Assembly (NCBI GenBank): GCA_963765745.1
Contig: CAVXXM010000013.1
Span: 124,001 to 188,000 of the forward strand
Length of the DNA: 64,000 nucleotides
Direction: 5' to 3'
DNA from: JAHFPN01 sp963765745
GTDB taxonomy: Bacteria > Pseudomonadota > Alphaproteobacteria > Rhizobiales > Xanthobacteraceae
This document shows, in pieces, positions 31,334 through 40,481 of the stretch. Positions within the stretch are counted from its first letter, which is position 1. Each line of letters starts with the position of its first letter. Under the pieces are notes generated by a model that had not been told where the DNA came from, did no database searches, and saw only the letters and a list, made by a program, of their open reading frames with translations. Position numbers and translations under genes: made by a program.

Positions 31334-31359
31334 CCGAATTTTTCTTCAGATCCGGCGGC

Positions 31360-32541
31360 TCACTTCTTCATCGCGGCCTTTACCGGATCCTTGACGTTTT
31401 CAACCTTGTCGAACTCGACATTGACGAGGTTGTTGCCGACTTTCTGGACGCGACGAATGTAGATCGTCTCGACGACGTCGCGCGTCTCCGGGTCGATCGA
31501 CATCGGACCGCGCGGGCTGGTCCACTTCATGCCTTTGGCCGCAGCGATGAGCGAGGGCCCGTCGGTCTTGCCGCCGGCCTTCTTCAGCGCCTCGTAGATG
31601 AGGTGCATGCCGTCATAGCCGCCGACGGCGAAGAAATCCGGGTTGCGCTTGAACTCCGCGTTGAACGCGGCGACGAACGCCTTGTTCACCGGATTGTTGA
31701 GATTGTAGTCGTAGTGCCAGGCGCTGATGCGGCCGATGGCGATATCGCCAATGCTCTTCAGCGCCTGCTCATCGACCGGCTCGCCGGTGCTCAGGATCTT
31801 GATCTTGTCGGATCGATGCCGCGCTCCGCGAACGCCTTGCCGAGCGCCGCGGGCTGCGCGCCGCCGGGAATGAAGACAAAGATCAATTCCGGATTGAGGT
31901 CCTTGGCGCGCTGCACGAAGGCGGAAAAATCCGGATTGGCGAGCGGCATACGCACCGAGCCGACGATCTCGCCGCCGGCGGCCTTGAACGCGGTTTGGAA
32001 GGACTGCTCCGCGTCATGGCCTGGCCCGAAATCCGCGACCATGGTGTAGGCCTTCTTGATTCCGTTCTTGGCCGCCCACTGGGCGATGGTTTGGCCGATC
32101 ATCGGCAGGGTCATCGAGGTGCGGGTAGCGAAGTCGGATTTCGTGGTGATGATCGAAGTCGCCGCGTTCATGATCACCATGAACTTCTTCGCCTCGGCCG
32201 ATACGTCGGCGACGGCCAGCGCCTCCGGCGTCAGCGCAAAACCGGCGAGGATGTCGACGCCGTCGCGCACGACCAGCTCCTGCGCAAGCCGCTTGGCGAC
32301 GTCCGGGTTCGGGCCGCCGGTGTCCTTGCGGATGATCTCGATCTTCTTGCCGGCAACGGTGTCGCCGTGCTGCTTCATGTAGAGCTTGATGCCGTTGTCG
32401 ATCTGCGCCGAGGTATCGGCGAACTGGCCCGAAAAGGCCATGATCACGCCAATCTTGACGGTGCCCTGCGCGGCCGCCGGCGTGACGGCGAGCAGCGCTG
32501 CGGTGGCGAGACCGCCAAGGCCGACGAAGCAGTTTCTTCAT
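31360..32541 (-). CDS. Liv-type ABC substrate-binding protein, tandem copy 2 (two frameshifts)
   Basis: Paralogue of the receptor at 30080-31266, with the same segments (GQFADTSAQIDNGIKLYMKQ, NAATSIITTKSDFATRTSM, YGG-equivalent VGGYDGMHLIYEALKK). ATG at 32541 follows GGGAGGAATTCC; the frame changes within the first few codons, after which the signal peptide reads GLATAALLAVTPAAAQ. A second change near 31800 separates GIDPTR from the KILSTGEPVDEQALKSIGD frame. It ends at a TGA at 31360. Length across breaks about 393. Two similar receptors before one permease set suggests the transporter serves two related ligands. Confidence 0.87.
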
Positions 32542-32670
32542 GGAATTCCTCCCTAAGCGTCGTTCTTTCGAGCGATTTTTTTGAACGGTACTGACGCCGG
32601 GCGGCGGCGTCAAATTAAGGCTGGGTTAGGCCCGGGCTACGCCAAAGCCCATGAATAGCTGCGAGTTTCC

Positions 32671-32698
32671 TGCCCACGCGCCGGCCCGCCGGTGGGCA
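32671..32698. terminator. Hairpin downstream of the LLM oxidoreductase gene
   Basis: Outer arms TGCCCA/TGGGCA and inner arms CCGGC/GCCGG form an interrupted stem, 26 nt after the minus-strand stop at 32724. No U-tract. The surrounding 180 bases (32542-32723) hold no gene. Confidence 0.4.
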
Positions 32699-32723
32699 TT
32701 CGGGGAGTATCGCCCCGGCATGC

Positions 32724-33770
32724 CTATTCGGCGGCAGTGGTGTGGGTTGTCGCGAAGGCCGGCATCACCTCGCGAGCAAGCAACTCTGCCGAGCGCAGCG
32801 ACTCATCGAACGTCATGTCGCCGAAGGCAAGCCAGGAGACGAGATAGTTGATCCCGGTCTCCTTGATCTCGTCGGCCACGTATTTCCGGACCGTGTCCGG
32901 CGAACCGGCAATGCCGTTGCCCTTGGCAACCAGCTCGTCGAACGTCGGCGGATAGAGCCCGGCAATAATCGGGAATTCCACATCCACATCGACGCCGTGC
33001 CGCTGCCAGAGCCAAGTGAAGCTGTTGCGCCAGCGCGGATAGGCGCGGCGCGCGATGCGCTGGGCTTCTTCGTCCGTTTCGGCCACGACCACATGGCGGG
33101 TGACGCCCATACACATGTTGTCCAGGTTCTTGCCGAGTCTCTTTCGCTCGGCGCGGTAGCGATCGATGATCGCACGGACGCCCGGCCGATGTCCGAGCGT
33201 CACAATGTGCACGTCGTTGGCCGCGGGCCACATCGCGCTGTCGGGAAACGCGGTTCCGTACCATAGCGGTGGGTGCGGCCGCTGCAGCGGGCGCAGCACC
33301 ATGGGCACATTCTTGTAGCGGTAGAATTTTCCCTCGAAGGTCAACTCGTCGGAAGCCAGACCCTTCATCAACACCTGAAAGGCCTCGTGATACATCGGCT
33401 GGGTTTTGCCGAAATCGACCCCGTAGAATTCGGTCTCGTAATGCGAGACGCCCTTGCCGACGCCGAGCTGGAAGCGCCCGCCACTCATCTGATCGAGCAT
33501 GCAGACTTCTTCGATCAACCGGAGCGGATTGTACAAAGGCAAAGTGAAGACGAGCGGACCGAACAGGATGCGCTGGGTGCGCTGGGCGACCGCCGAGAGA
33601 TAGATGCCGGGAGAGGCGGCGCAGCCGAGCGTCGTCGAGTGATGTTCGGCGACGTGGTAGCCATGGAGGCCAAGGCGATCATAGGCTTCCGCGAGACGCA
33701 GCCGGTCGGCGAAGTGCTGGTCGAGCGGCCTGCCCGGATGATCCATGTGATCGAACACGCCGAACTTCAT
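32724..33770 (-). CDS. LLM-class flavin-dependent oxidoreductase (bacterial luciferase-like) 1
   Basis: 348-residue TIM-barrel monooxygenase/reductase of the luciferase-like family, which uses reduced FMN or F420. Visible: MKFGVFDHMDHPGRPLDQ at the start, YHVAEHHSTTLGCAASPG near residue 45, LYNPLRLIEEVCMLDQMSGG and VGKGVSHYETEFYG. ATG at 33770 has GGAGGCG upstream; a start at 33809 would have none. It lies 46 nt after the Bug receptor gene and before the Liv receptors, all minus strand. Such enzymes often attack sulfur, nitrogen or aromatic ring compounds; the actual substrate is not readable. Confidence 0.87.
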   Translation of the reverse strand: MKFGVFDHMDHPGRPLDQHFADRLRLAEAYDRLGLHGYHVAEHHSTTLGCAASPGIYLSAVAQRTQRILFGPLVFTLPLYNPLRLIEEVCMLDQMSGGRFQLGVGKGVSHYETEFYGVDFGKTQPMYHEAFQVLMKGLASDELTFEGKFYRYKNVPMVLRPLQRPHPPLWYGTAFPDSAMWPAANDVHIVTLGHRPGVRAIIDRYRAERKRLGKNLDNMCMGVTRHVVVAETDEEAQRIARRAYPRWRNSFTWLWQRHGVDVDVEFPIIAGLYPPTFDELVAKGNGIAGSPDTVRKYVADEIKETGINYLVSWLAFGDMTFDESLRSAELLAREVMPAFATTHTTAAE

Positions 33771-33816
33771 CGAACGCCTCCGATGGCCCGATTGCGCACC
33801 GCCGTGCAAACCAGCG

Positions 33817-34786
33817 CTACTCGATCTGCGGAATGCCGAGATCGCGGATCAGGGCCTGCGCCTCGGCCGTGGTCTCGGCGATCACCTTGGCGAATTCGGC
33901 CGGGCGTCGAGGAGATCGCAATCACTCCGGTCTTCTCGATCACGGATTTGAACTCGGCCGAAGCGACCGCCTCGGCGACGCGCTTGCTCAGGAGTTCGAT
34001 GACCGGCTGCGGCACGCCGGAGGCGGCGCACACGCCCCACCAGCCGTAGTTTACGATCGGCGTCCCCTGCTCCTTCAGCGTCGGCACTTCCGGCGCGACC
34101 GCAAGGCGCTCGGGGCTGGTCATGCCGATGATCTTGAGGCGCTTGGCTTGGTAGAGCGGGATGGTGTTGGCGAGCGGGCCGACCATGAAGTCGAGGCGGC
34201 CGGCGACCATTTCCTGCAGCGCCGGGCCGGTGCCGCGGTGCGTGATGGCGGTCATCTGGATGCCCGCGACCTTCTCGAGCTGCTTGGCGAGCAACTCGGT
34301 CACCGAGCCGGGGCCGATGACGCCGTAATTGAGCACGCCGGGCTTGGTCTTCGCGTAGGCGATGAATTCCCGGAGGTTGTTCGCCGGCAGCTCGTTGCCG
34401 ATGGCGAAAGCGTAGAACGCCTTCTGCACCAGCGAGACCGGCGCCAGATCCGCGAGCTTGTAGTTTACCTTCTTGTAGAGGAACGTGTTGATCGGATCGA
34501 TGTAGGAGCACAGCAGCAGCGTGTGCCCGTCGCGCGGCTGCGACAAAAGATCGGTGACCGCAAGCTGGCCGGCGGCGCCGGGCTTGTTCTCGACGATGAC
34601 GTTCTGACCGAGCGAGACTTTCAGCTTCTCGGCGATGATGCGCGCCGGGATGTCGCTCGGGCCGCCGGCGGGAAAGCCGACGACGATGCGGACCGTCCGA
34701 TTTGGGAAAGTGCCCTGGGCCAGAGCTTGGCTATTGATGGCAAAGGCGGCGATAGCGAAAGCGATAGTCGGTAAAATACGAAACAC
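33817..34786 (-). CDS. TTT-type receptor (Bug family), orphan (one frameshift)
   Basis: Periplasmic tripartite tricarboxylate receptor. GTG start at 34786 has CAGGGAGGA directly upstream; signal peptide to about residue 23 (INSQALA). Bug motifs are TVRIVVGFPAGGPSDIPARI and VENKPGAAGQLAVTDLL. Near 33905 the frame changes and the C-terminus reads AEFAKVIAETTAEAQAL then IRDLGIPQIE with a TAG at 33817. About 323 residues. No tctA/tctB adjoins it, as is common for Bug proteins. It heads a long minus-strand run with an LLM oxidoreductase, and is divergent from the kdgD-type gene. Confidence 0.88.
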
Positions 34787-34913
34787 TGGAGTCCTCCCTG
34801 TCGCCCGAGGCTGCGCTTGGCGCACTCTTGCTCGTCGCATTTTTCGTGCCGGGCCAGGATCATCATATGTCATAAGTTCTCCGGCCGCGACCAACGCAGT
34901 GCGTGCGCAAGAT

Positions 34914-34925
34914 GGGCAATTGCCC
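34914..34925. promoter_or_regulatory. Palindrome GGGCAATTGCCC in the Bug/kdgD divergent region
   Basis: Perfect 12-bp palindrome in the 168-bp region between the Bug receptor (minus) and the kdgD-type gene (plus), 30 nt before the latter's ATG. Candidate operator. No other recognisable feature is seen in this interval. Confidence 0.35.
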
Positions 34926-34954
34926 CTTCGAGCGGACCGCGAGAGAACCATTCG

Positions 34955-35881
34955 ATGCCCAACGCGATCTCCCCGCAAGAACTGAAGGCCGCGATCTCGC
35001 GCGGCTTGCTCTCGTTCCCGCTCACCGATTTCGGCGCGAGCGGCGAGTTCGACGCGAAGGCGAGCGCGCGGCGGCTCGAATGGCTAGCAAGCTATCCGGC
35101 CGGCGCGCTCTTCATGGCCGGCGGTGCCGGCGAATTCTTCTCGCTGACGCCGGCCGAATACTCGGCGGTCATTGGAACGGCAGTACGCACGTGCGGCGGC
35201 AAGACGCCTATCATCGCCGGCACGGGCTATGGCACGCGCACTGCGATCTCATATGCCCAGGAAGCGGAGCGGCTTGGCGCCGACGGACTCCTGCTGATGC
35301 CGCCCTATCTCACCGAGGCACCACAGGAAGGCTTGCGCGAGCACGTCGCCGCGGTCTGCCGCGCGACCCGGCTTGGAGTCATCGTCTATAACCGTGCGAA
35401 TTGCCGGCTCGGCGCACCAACAATGGTGCGGCTCGCGGAGGAGTGCCCCAATCTCATCGGCTTCAAGGACGGGATCGGCGACCTCGAACTACTCACGTCG
35501 ATCAAGAGCACGCTGGACGGGCGGCTCGCGCTCATCAATGGCATGCCGACCGCCGAGACCTACGCGCGGGCATTCCGCGCAGTTGGATTTGCCCCCTATT
35601 CGTCGGCCGTGTTCAATTTCATTCCGCGCACGGCGCTACAATTCCACGACGCGCTGGAGCACGGCAACGAGGCGATCGTCGATAAGTTGCTCAAGAGTTT
35701 CTTCGTGCCGTACGTGGCGCTCCGCAACCGGCAGCCGGGCAATGCGGTCAGCATCGTGAAGGCGGGCGCGGCCATCGTCGGCCGCAGTGCAGGCAAGGTG
35801 CGGCCGCCGCTCTCGGATCTGGCGGCGGAGGAGTATAAAGAGCTGCAAACCCTCATCGAGAAGCTCGGGCCGCAGGACTAG
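34955..35881 (+). CDS. kdgD: DapA-family dehydratase, 5-dehydro-4-deoxyglucarate dehydratase-like
   Basis: 308-residue TIM-barrel class I aldolase/dehydratase. The Schiff-base Lys is K171 in IGFKDGIGDLE and the catalytic Tyr is Y145 in VYNRANC; GFKDG-x-GD and YNRAN are the hallmarks that separate KdgD (EC 4.2.1.41) from DapA itself. GAGE in MAGGAGEFFSLTPAEY is the equivalent of the GTTGE loop. KdgD converts 5-dehydro-4-deoxyglucarate to 2-oxoglutarate semialdehyde with loss of water and CO2. ATG at 34955; earlier in-frame codons lack support. First gene of a six-gene plus-strand run. Confidence 0.8.
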   Translation: MPNAISPQELKAAISRGLLSFPLTDFGASGEFDAKASARRLEWLASYPAGALFMAGGAGEFFSLTPAEYSAVIGTAVRTCGGKTPIIAGTGYGTRTAISYAQEAERLGADGLLLMPPYLTEAPQEGLREHVAAVCRATRLGVIVYNRANCRLGAPTMVRLAEECPNLIGFKDGIGDLELLTSIKSTLDGRLALINGMPTAETYARAFRAVGFAPYSSAVFNFIPRTALQFHDALEHGNEAIVDKLLKSFFVPYVALRNRQPGNAVSIVKAGAAIVGRSAGKVRPPLSDLAAEEYKELQTLIEKLGPQD

Positions 35882-35883
35882 CC

Positions 35884-36738
35884 ATGTCGCAAACTCCGCA
35901 AATCGCCGTGATCGCGGCGGGCGGCATGGGCGCCGCCGTCGGCGCGCGTCTGGTCGAACGCGGGGTGCGGGTCGTGACCTCGCTCAAGGACCGTAGCCAA
36001 GCGAGCGCCGAGCGCGCCAAGGCCGCCGGCATGACGCCGGTCGAGGACGCGGAAATCGCGCAGGCCGTCTACGTGCTCTCGATCGTGCCGCCCAAGGAGG
36101 CGCTGCCGCTCGCCGAGCGGCTGGCGCCGAGCCTGCGCGCGGCAAACAAGAAGCCGCTCTATGTCGATTGCAACGCCGTCAGCCCGGCGACGGTGGAGAA
36201 GATCGCGGCGGTGATCTCCGCCACCGGCTGCCCGTTCGCCGACGGCGGCATCATCGGCGGGCCCCCGCGCGCCGGCTATGACGGCCCGGTCTTCTATGTC
36301 TCCGGCTCCGAGGCCAAGCGTCTGGATGTTTTCAATGAATTTGGCCTCGTGTTCCGCCCGATGGACGGGCCGATCGGCGCCGCGTCGGCACTGAAGATGT
36401 GTTACGGCGGCATCACCAAGGGGCTCACCGCGGTCGGCTCCGCCATGGTGCTGGCGGCGCATCGCGCCGGCGTCGCCGACATGTTGCATGCGGAATTAAG
36501 CGCCAGCCAGCCGCAATTGATGGCACGGCTCTCGGGCAGCGTGCCGAATATGTTTTCAAGAGCCTATCGCTGGGTCGCCGAGATGGAAGAGATCGGAAAC
36601 TTCGTCGGCGAACGGGCGGAGCGGGAAATGTACCAGAGCATCGCCGAGCTCTACGAGCGACTGGCGGCCGACACGAAGGACTCCAAGGAAGAGATCGAAA
36701 CGCTGGCCAAGTTCTTCGCCAAGCCAAAGCGCGGCTGA
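35884..36738 (+). CDS. NAD(P)-dependent oxidoreductase with DUF1932 C-terminal domain
   Basis: 284-residue 6-phosphogluconate dehydrogenase-like protein. The N-terminal Rossmann motif is VIAAGGMGAAVGARLVERG and the middle has DCNAVSPATVEKIA and FADGGIIGGPP. The C-terminal DUF1932 region has GAASALKMCYGGITKGLTAV, with the conserved Lys in the position of the catalytic Lys of beta-hydroxyacid dehydrogenases. It starts 2 nt after kdgD. Likely oxidises a hydroxyacid intermediate; exact substrate unknown. Confidence 0.87.
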   Translation: MSQTPQIAVIAAGGMGAAVGARLVERGVRVVTSLKDRSQASAERAKAAGMTPVEDAEIAQAVYVLSIVPPKEALPLAERLAPSLRAANKKPLYVDCNAVSPATVEKIAAVISATGCPFADGGIIGGPPRAGYDGPVFYVSGSEAKRLDVFNEFGLVFRPMDGPIGAASALKMCYGGITKGLTAVGSAMVLAAHRAGVADMLHAELSASQPQLMARLSGSVPNMFSRAYRWVAEMEEIGNFVGERAEREMYQSIAELYERLAADTKDSKEEIETLAKFFAKPKRG

Positions 36739-36837
36739 GCGTGGGCGGCTTGAGGTCGCGTGCGTTCGCGCGCCGCGTTGACAGTGCTCGGAACGGGATG
36801 GACAGTCCGCCCGGTGCCAGCGTCCGGGAGGTAGCCG

Positions 36838-37707
36838 ATGCAACAGCTCGAGGGTAAGACAGCGATCGTCACCGGCGCCGCGTCCGGCATCGGCCTCGGG
36901 CTCGCTCGCACCTTCGCGCGCCACGGCATGGCGGTGGTGCTCTCCGACATCCGCGGCGACCGGCTCGAAGCGGCGCTGGCGGAAGTGCGCGGGCTCGGCG
37001 CGCGTGCGATCGCGGTGCCGGCTGATGTTTCGGAGCGCGCTGCAGTGCAGAAGATCGCCGACGAGGCGGTGAAGGCGTTCGGCGCCGTGCATGTCGCCTG
37101 CAACAATGCCGGCATCACCATCCACGGCAAATCTGTGGTCGATCTCACGCCCGAGGAATGGGACTGGATTGTCGGCGTCAATCTTTACGGCGTGATCCAC
37201 GGCATCGGGATTTTTCTCCCGCTGATGCGCGCGCACGGCGGCGAAGGCCATATGGTCAATACAGCCTCGATCGCCGGATTCCAGGTGCGCGGCTACCGGA
37301 AGAGCGGCGCCTATGCGGCGACGAAGTTCGCGGTGCTGGCGCTCACCGAATCGCTGGCGCACGATCTGGCCGACACGCCGGTCGGCGTCTCGGTGCTGGC
37401 GCCTGCCGCGGTGAAGACCCGCATCTATACGTCCGGCGAGAACCGTCCCGCGCGTTTCGGCGGGCCCTATGAGGAGTCGGGCAACAATCCGTTCCAGAAG
37501 GAGCTGGAGAAAGGGCTAGAGCCCGACGTGGTGGGCGAGCGGGTAGCGCGCGCAATCAAGAACCGCGAGCTCTATATCTTCACGCACATGGAGACCAAGG
37601 ACTGGCTGATGGCGCGGCACCAGCGCATCATCGACGGCTTTGACGACTGCGAGCGCTGGCTCGCCGAGCGGGCAGCCAAGGACGGCGCGCATCGCAAGGC
37701 CGGGTAA
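36838..37707 (+). CDS. SDR-family oxidoreductase 2
   Basis: 289-residue classical short-chain dehydrogenase. Cofactor motif TGAASGIGLGLARTFARHG, NNAG, catalytic Ser in VNTASIAGF and Tyr-x3-Lys in YAATKFAVLALTES. The C-terminal extension beyond residue 210 (GGPYEESGNNPFQKELEKG) is longer than in FabG and resembles the SDRs that act on bulky alcohols. ATG at 36838 with GGGAGG at 36826-36831. 99 nt separate it from the DUF1932 gene. Confidence 0.88.
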   Translation: MQQLEGKTAIVTGAASGIGLGLARTFARHGMAVVLSDIRGDRLEAALAEVRGLGARAIAVPADVSERAAVQKIADEAVKAFGAVHVACNNAGITIHGKSVVDLTPEEWDWIVGVNLYGVIHGIGIFLPLMRAHGGEGHMVNTASIAGFQVRGYRKSGAYAATKFAVLALTESLAHDLADTPVGVSVLAPAAVKTRIYTSGENRPARFGGPYEESGNNPFQKELEKGLEPDVVGERVARAIKNRELYIFTHMETKDWLMARHQRIIDGFDDCERWLAERAAKDGAHRKAG

Positions 37708-37753
37708 GTCAAAAACTCCCTCCCCTCTCCCTGGAACGCATTCGAGATCGCCC

Positions 37754-38878
37754 ATGAAATTCTCCTATTTCCATCTGATGCCCTGGACCGATCTCGAAGA
37801 GACCCCGGCGCAATGGCCGGTGAGCAACCAGGCGTTCAAGCCGGAGAGGGGCAAGCAGCTCTACGACAGCTACATCGACACCATGGCGTTCGCCGAGCAG
37901 TGCGGCTTCGACTGGGTCGGCTGCAATGAGCACCATTTCAGCCCCTACGGCCTGATGGCGAACTGCAACCTGATCGGCTCGGTGCTGGCGCAGCGCACCA
38001 AGACCATCGGGCTCGCGATGCTCGGCAACCTGATCCCGCTGCTGAACCCGATCCGCGTCGCCGAAGAATACGCGATGATCGACGTGATGAGCGGCGGGCG
38101 GCTGATCGCGGGCATGATCCGCGGCGTGCCGCACGAATACATCGCTTATAACGTCGTGCCCGGCGAGTCGCGCGAGCGGCTGCGCGAAGCGGCCGCCCTC
38201 ATCGTCAAATGCTGGACCGAGCCCGAGCCGTTCGGCTGGGAGGGCGAGTTCTATCAGTATCCTTCGATCTCGATCTGGCCCAAGCCATATCAGAAGCCGC
38301 ATCCGCCGATCCTGATGTCGGCGAGCAACGAGGAATCGGCCGAGTTCGCCGGTCAGCACCGGGCGATGATGGGGATCACCTTGATCGCCGACCTCAAGCT
38401 CGCGCAGCGCTCGATCGACGTCTACAAGCAAGCCGCCCGCGCGCATGGGCTCGAGCCGACGCCCGAGCACATTCTGCTCGGCTACAACTTGTGTATCGCC
38501 GAGACCGACGAGGAAGCGCGCGAGATCATGCGCGAGGGGCAGCGCTATTTCCACCGCGTGCTCATGCACTCGATCCGCGACGCCCAGCGGCTAGTGATCC
38601 AGAAATCGCGCTTCTTCTCCCAGGAGCAATTCGGCGAGCGCTTCGTCAACCGGCTGGAGACGCTGAAAGAGCGCTCGCTCGACGAGATGATCGACGCCGG
38701 CTCGATCCTGTGCGGCAGCCCGCAAAGCGTGGTGAAGCAGATGAAGCGCATCCACGGCGAACTCGGCCATGGCTGTTTCAACCTCAATATGAAGATCGGC
38801 AACATCCCCGACGCCGCGGTGCGCCGCGGCATGGAGCTGTTCCGCGACAAGGTGCTGCCGGAAGTGAGAAGCCTCTAG
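37754..38878 (+). CDS. LLM-class flavin-dependent oxidoreductase 2
   Basis: 374-residue luciferase-like flavin monooxygenase. It has MKFSYFHLMPWTDLEET, FDWVGCNEHHFSPYGLM, NPIRVAEEYAMIDVMSGGRL and GGSPQSV-equivalent GSPQSVVKQMKRI. It is only loosely similar to the LLM protein at 32724. ATG at 37754 removes an unconserved N-terminal extension. Followed after 15 nt by a hydrolase. The pair flavin monooxygenase plus alpha/beta hydrolase is frequent in ring-opening or ester/lactone routes, so a Baeyer-Villiger-like or ring hydroxylation step is possible, as inference only. Confidence 0.87.
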   Translation: MKFSYFHLMPWTDLEETPAQWPVSNQAFKPERGKQLYDSYIDTMAFAEQCGFDWVGCNEHHFSPYGLMANCNLIGSVLAQRTKTIGLAMLGNLIPLLNPIRVAEEYAMIDVMSGGRLIAGMIRGVPHEYIAYNVVPGESRERLREAAALIVKCWTEPEPFGWEGEFYQYPSISIWPKPYQKPHPPILMSASNEESAEFAGQHRAMMGITLIADLKLAQRSIDVYKQAARAHGLEPTPEHILLGYNLCIAETDEEAREIMREGQRYFHRVLMHSIRDAQRLVIQKSRFFSQEQFGERFVNRLETLKERSLDEMIDAGSILCGSPQSVVKQMKRIHGELGHGCFNLNMKIGNIPDAAVRRGMELFRDKVLPEVRSL

Positions 38879-38893
38879 GGGGATCGCGCGAAC

Positions 38894-39676
38894 ATGACCG
38901 CTTTCAGCGAGCACGAGATCAAGCTCCCGTCCGGCACGCTGCGCTACCGCAAGGGCGGCAGCGGCCGGCCGATTCTCACGCTGCACGGCACCGGCGGACC
39001 GAACGTCTCGCCGGTGATGGAGGAGCTGGCGCAGCGGCACACGATCTATCAGCCGGTCGGGCCGGGCTGGGACGGCTCGCCGCTGCACCCATCGGTAAAA
39101 TCGGTGCCGGACCTCGCCGAGCTTTATGCCGAGTTCATCCGGACGGCGGTCGGCGGGCCGTGCGACGTGATCGGCGTTTCGTTCGGCGGCTGGATTGCCA
39201 TGTGGCTCGCCGTGCGCCACCCGGAACTCGTCGATCAGCTCGTGCTCGAAGCGCCGGCCGGACTACGCGACGCGGGCACCGGCGGCCTGCCCGCCGATCC
39301 GGCGAAACTGCGCGCCGCATTGTTCGCCAATCCAGAGCGCGCGCCGAAACTCGTGCGCTCGCCCGAAATCTGGGCGCAGAATCGCCGCGCGCGCGATGGA
39401 TACGCGGCCGGGATCAGCCTCGACCAGCCGCTCCTCGACGTGTTGCCGCAGATCAAGGCGCGCACGCTCGTCCTCTTCGGCACGAAAGACGAAGTCTGCC
39501 CGGTGGAGAAGACCGGGCGCCGGCTCAAGGCCGCCATTCCGCACTCGCACCTCTCCTTCATCTACGGCGCCGCGCACGCGCTCGAACTCGATCAACCCGA
39601 GCGCACCGCGCGCCTGATCGGCGCGTTCCTCGAGCGCGGCGAGGCTTTCCTCGTGCGCAATCCGGAGGCCGCGTGA
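38894..39676 (+). CDS. Alpha/beta hydrolase
   Basis: 260-residue alpha/beta-hydrolase fold enzyme. The oxyanion segment is LHGTGGP near residue 30, the nucleophile elbow is GVSFGG with Ser96, the acid is probably Asp in FGTKDEVCPV and the base His is in YGAAHALEL. Size and motifs match meta-cleavage product hydrolases and lactonases. Its TGA overlaps the GTG of the next SDR (GTGA), so translation is coupled. Confidence 0.88.
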   Translation: MTAFSEHEIKLPSGTLRYRKGGSGRPILTLHGTGGPNVSPVMEELAQRHTIYQPVGPGWDGSPLHPSVKSVPDLAELYAEFIRTAVGGPCDVIGVSFGGWIAMWLAVRHPELVDQLVLEAPAGLRDAGTGGLPADPAKLRAALFANPERAPKLVRSPEIWAQNRRARDGYAAGISLDQPLLDVLPQIKARTLVLFGTKDEVCPVEKTGRRLKAAIPHSHLSFIYGAAHALELDQPERTARLIGAFLERGEAFLVRNPEAA

Positions 39677-40467
39677 AGGTCGCCGATATTTTCAACGTCA
39701 AAGGCCATGTCGTGGTGGTGACTGGCGCCGCGAGCGGCCTGGGCCTCGCCTATTCCGAGGCATTCGCCGAGAATGGCGCTAAGGTCGTGCTCGCGGACAT
39801 GGACGCGGTAAATCTCGAGAAGCAGGCGGCGCGTTTGAAGGCCGCCGGCTGCGATGTCGAGGCCGTGGTGGTGGATGTCGCCAATGAGGAGGCCTTGCGC
39901 GCCACGATCGACCAAGCCGCCGAGCATCACGGGCGTCTCGACACGGTGTTCGCCAATGCCGGGATCAGCTCCGGGCCCGGTTTCAGCGTGTCGCCGAGCG
40001 GCATGATCGAGAATATCGATCCCGCGGTCTATCAGCGCGTGCTCGACATCAATCTCACGTCGGTGCTGCACACGGTGCAGTTCGCAGCCAAGCATATGAA
40101 GCGGCAGAAGCGTGGCGCCATCGTCGTCACCGGTTCGATCGCCGGCATGCATGCGGAATCCTACGTGGGCTATCCCTATGCGGTGACCAAAGCGGCGGTG
40201 AACCACCTGGTGCGCCAGGCAGCACTGGAACTCGCGCCCTTCAACGTGCGGATAAACGCGATCGCGCCGGGGCCTTTTCTCACGAATATCCGCGGCGGCG
40301 TCATGCGCAAGGATCCGGAAGTGGCCAAGCACGTCGCAGAAAGCGTTCCGATGAAGCGCATCGCGAGCACCGACGAGATCAAGGGGCTGGCGCTGCTGCT
40401 CGGATCGCCGGCGGGAAGCTTCATCACCGGCACCGTGATCCCGATCGACGGCGGCGCGACAGTCTGA
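39673..40467 (+). CDS. SDR-family oxidoreductase 3
   Basis: 264-residue short-chain dehydrogenase. GTG start overlaps the hydrolase stop by 4 nt. Cofactor motif TGAASGLGLAYSEAFAENG, FANAGIS for NNAG, catalytic Ser in VVTGSIAG, and Tyr-x3-Lys in YAVTKAAVNHLV. C-terminus is FITGTVIPIDGGATV. Last gene of the kdgD-type run and convergent with the ABC permease at 40482 (14-nt gap). In-frame codons upstream of 39673 are an out-of-frame reading of the hydrolase and LLM genes and are not part of it. Confidence 0.9.
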   Translation: MKVADIFNVKGHVVVVTGAASGLGLAYSEAFAENGAKVVLADMDAVNLEKQAARLKAAGCDVEAVVVDVANEEALRATIDQAAEHHGRLDTVFANAGISSGPGFSVSPSGMIENIDPAVYQRVLDINLTSVLHTVQFAAKHMKRQKRGAIVVTGSIAGMHAESYVGYPYAVTKAAVNHLVRQAALELAPFNVRINAIAPGPFLTNIRGGVMRKDPEVAKHVAESVPMKRIASTDEIKGLALLLGSPAGSFITGTVIPIDGGATV

Positions 40468-40481
40468 CGGAGAGCGGTCCG

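Noticed and set aside
38209..39672. N-terminal extension of the SDR at 39673
   Set aside because: The open frame continues upstream but overlaps the LLM and hydrolase genes in a different frame and shows no SDR homology.
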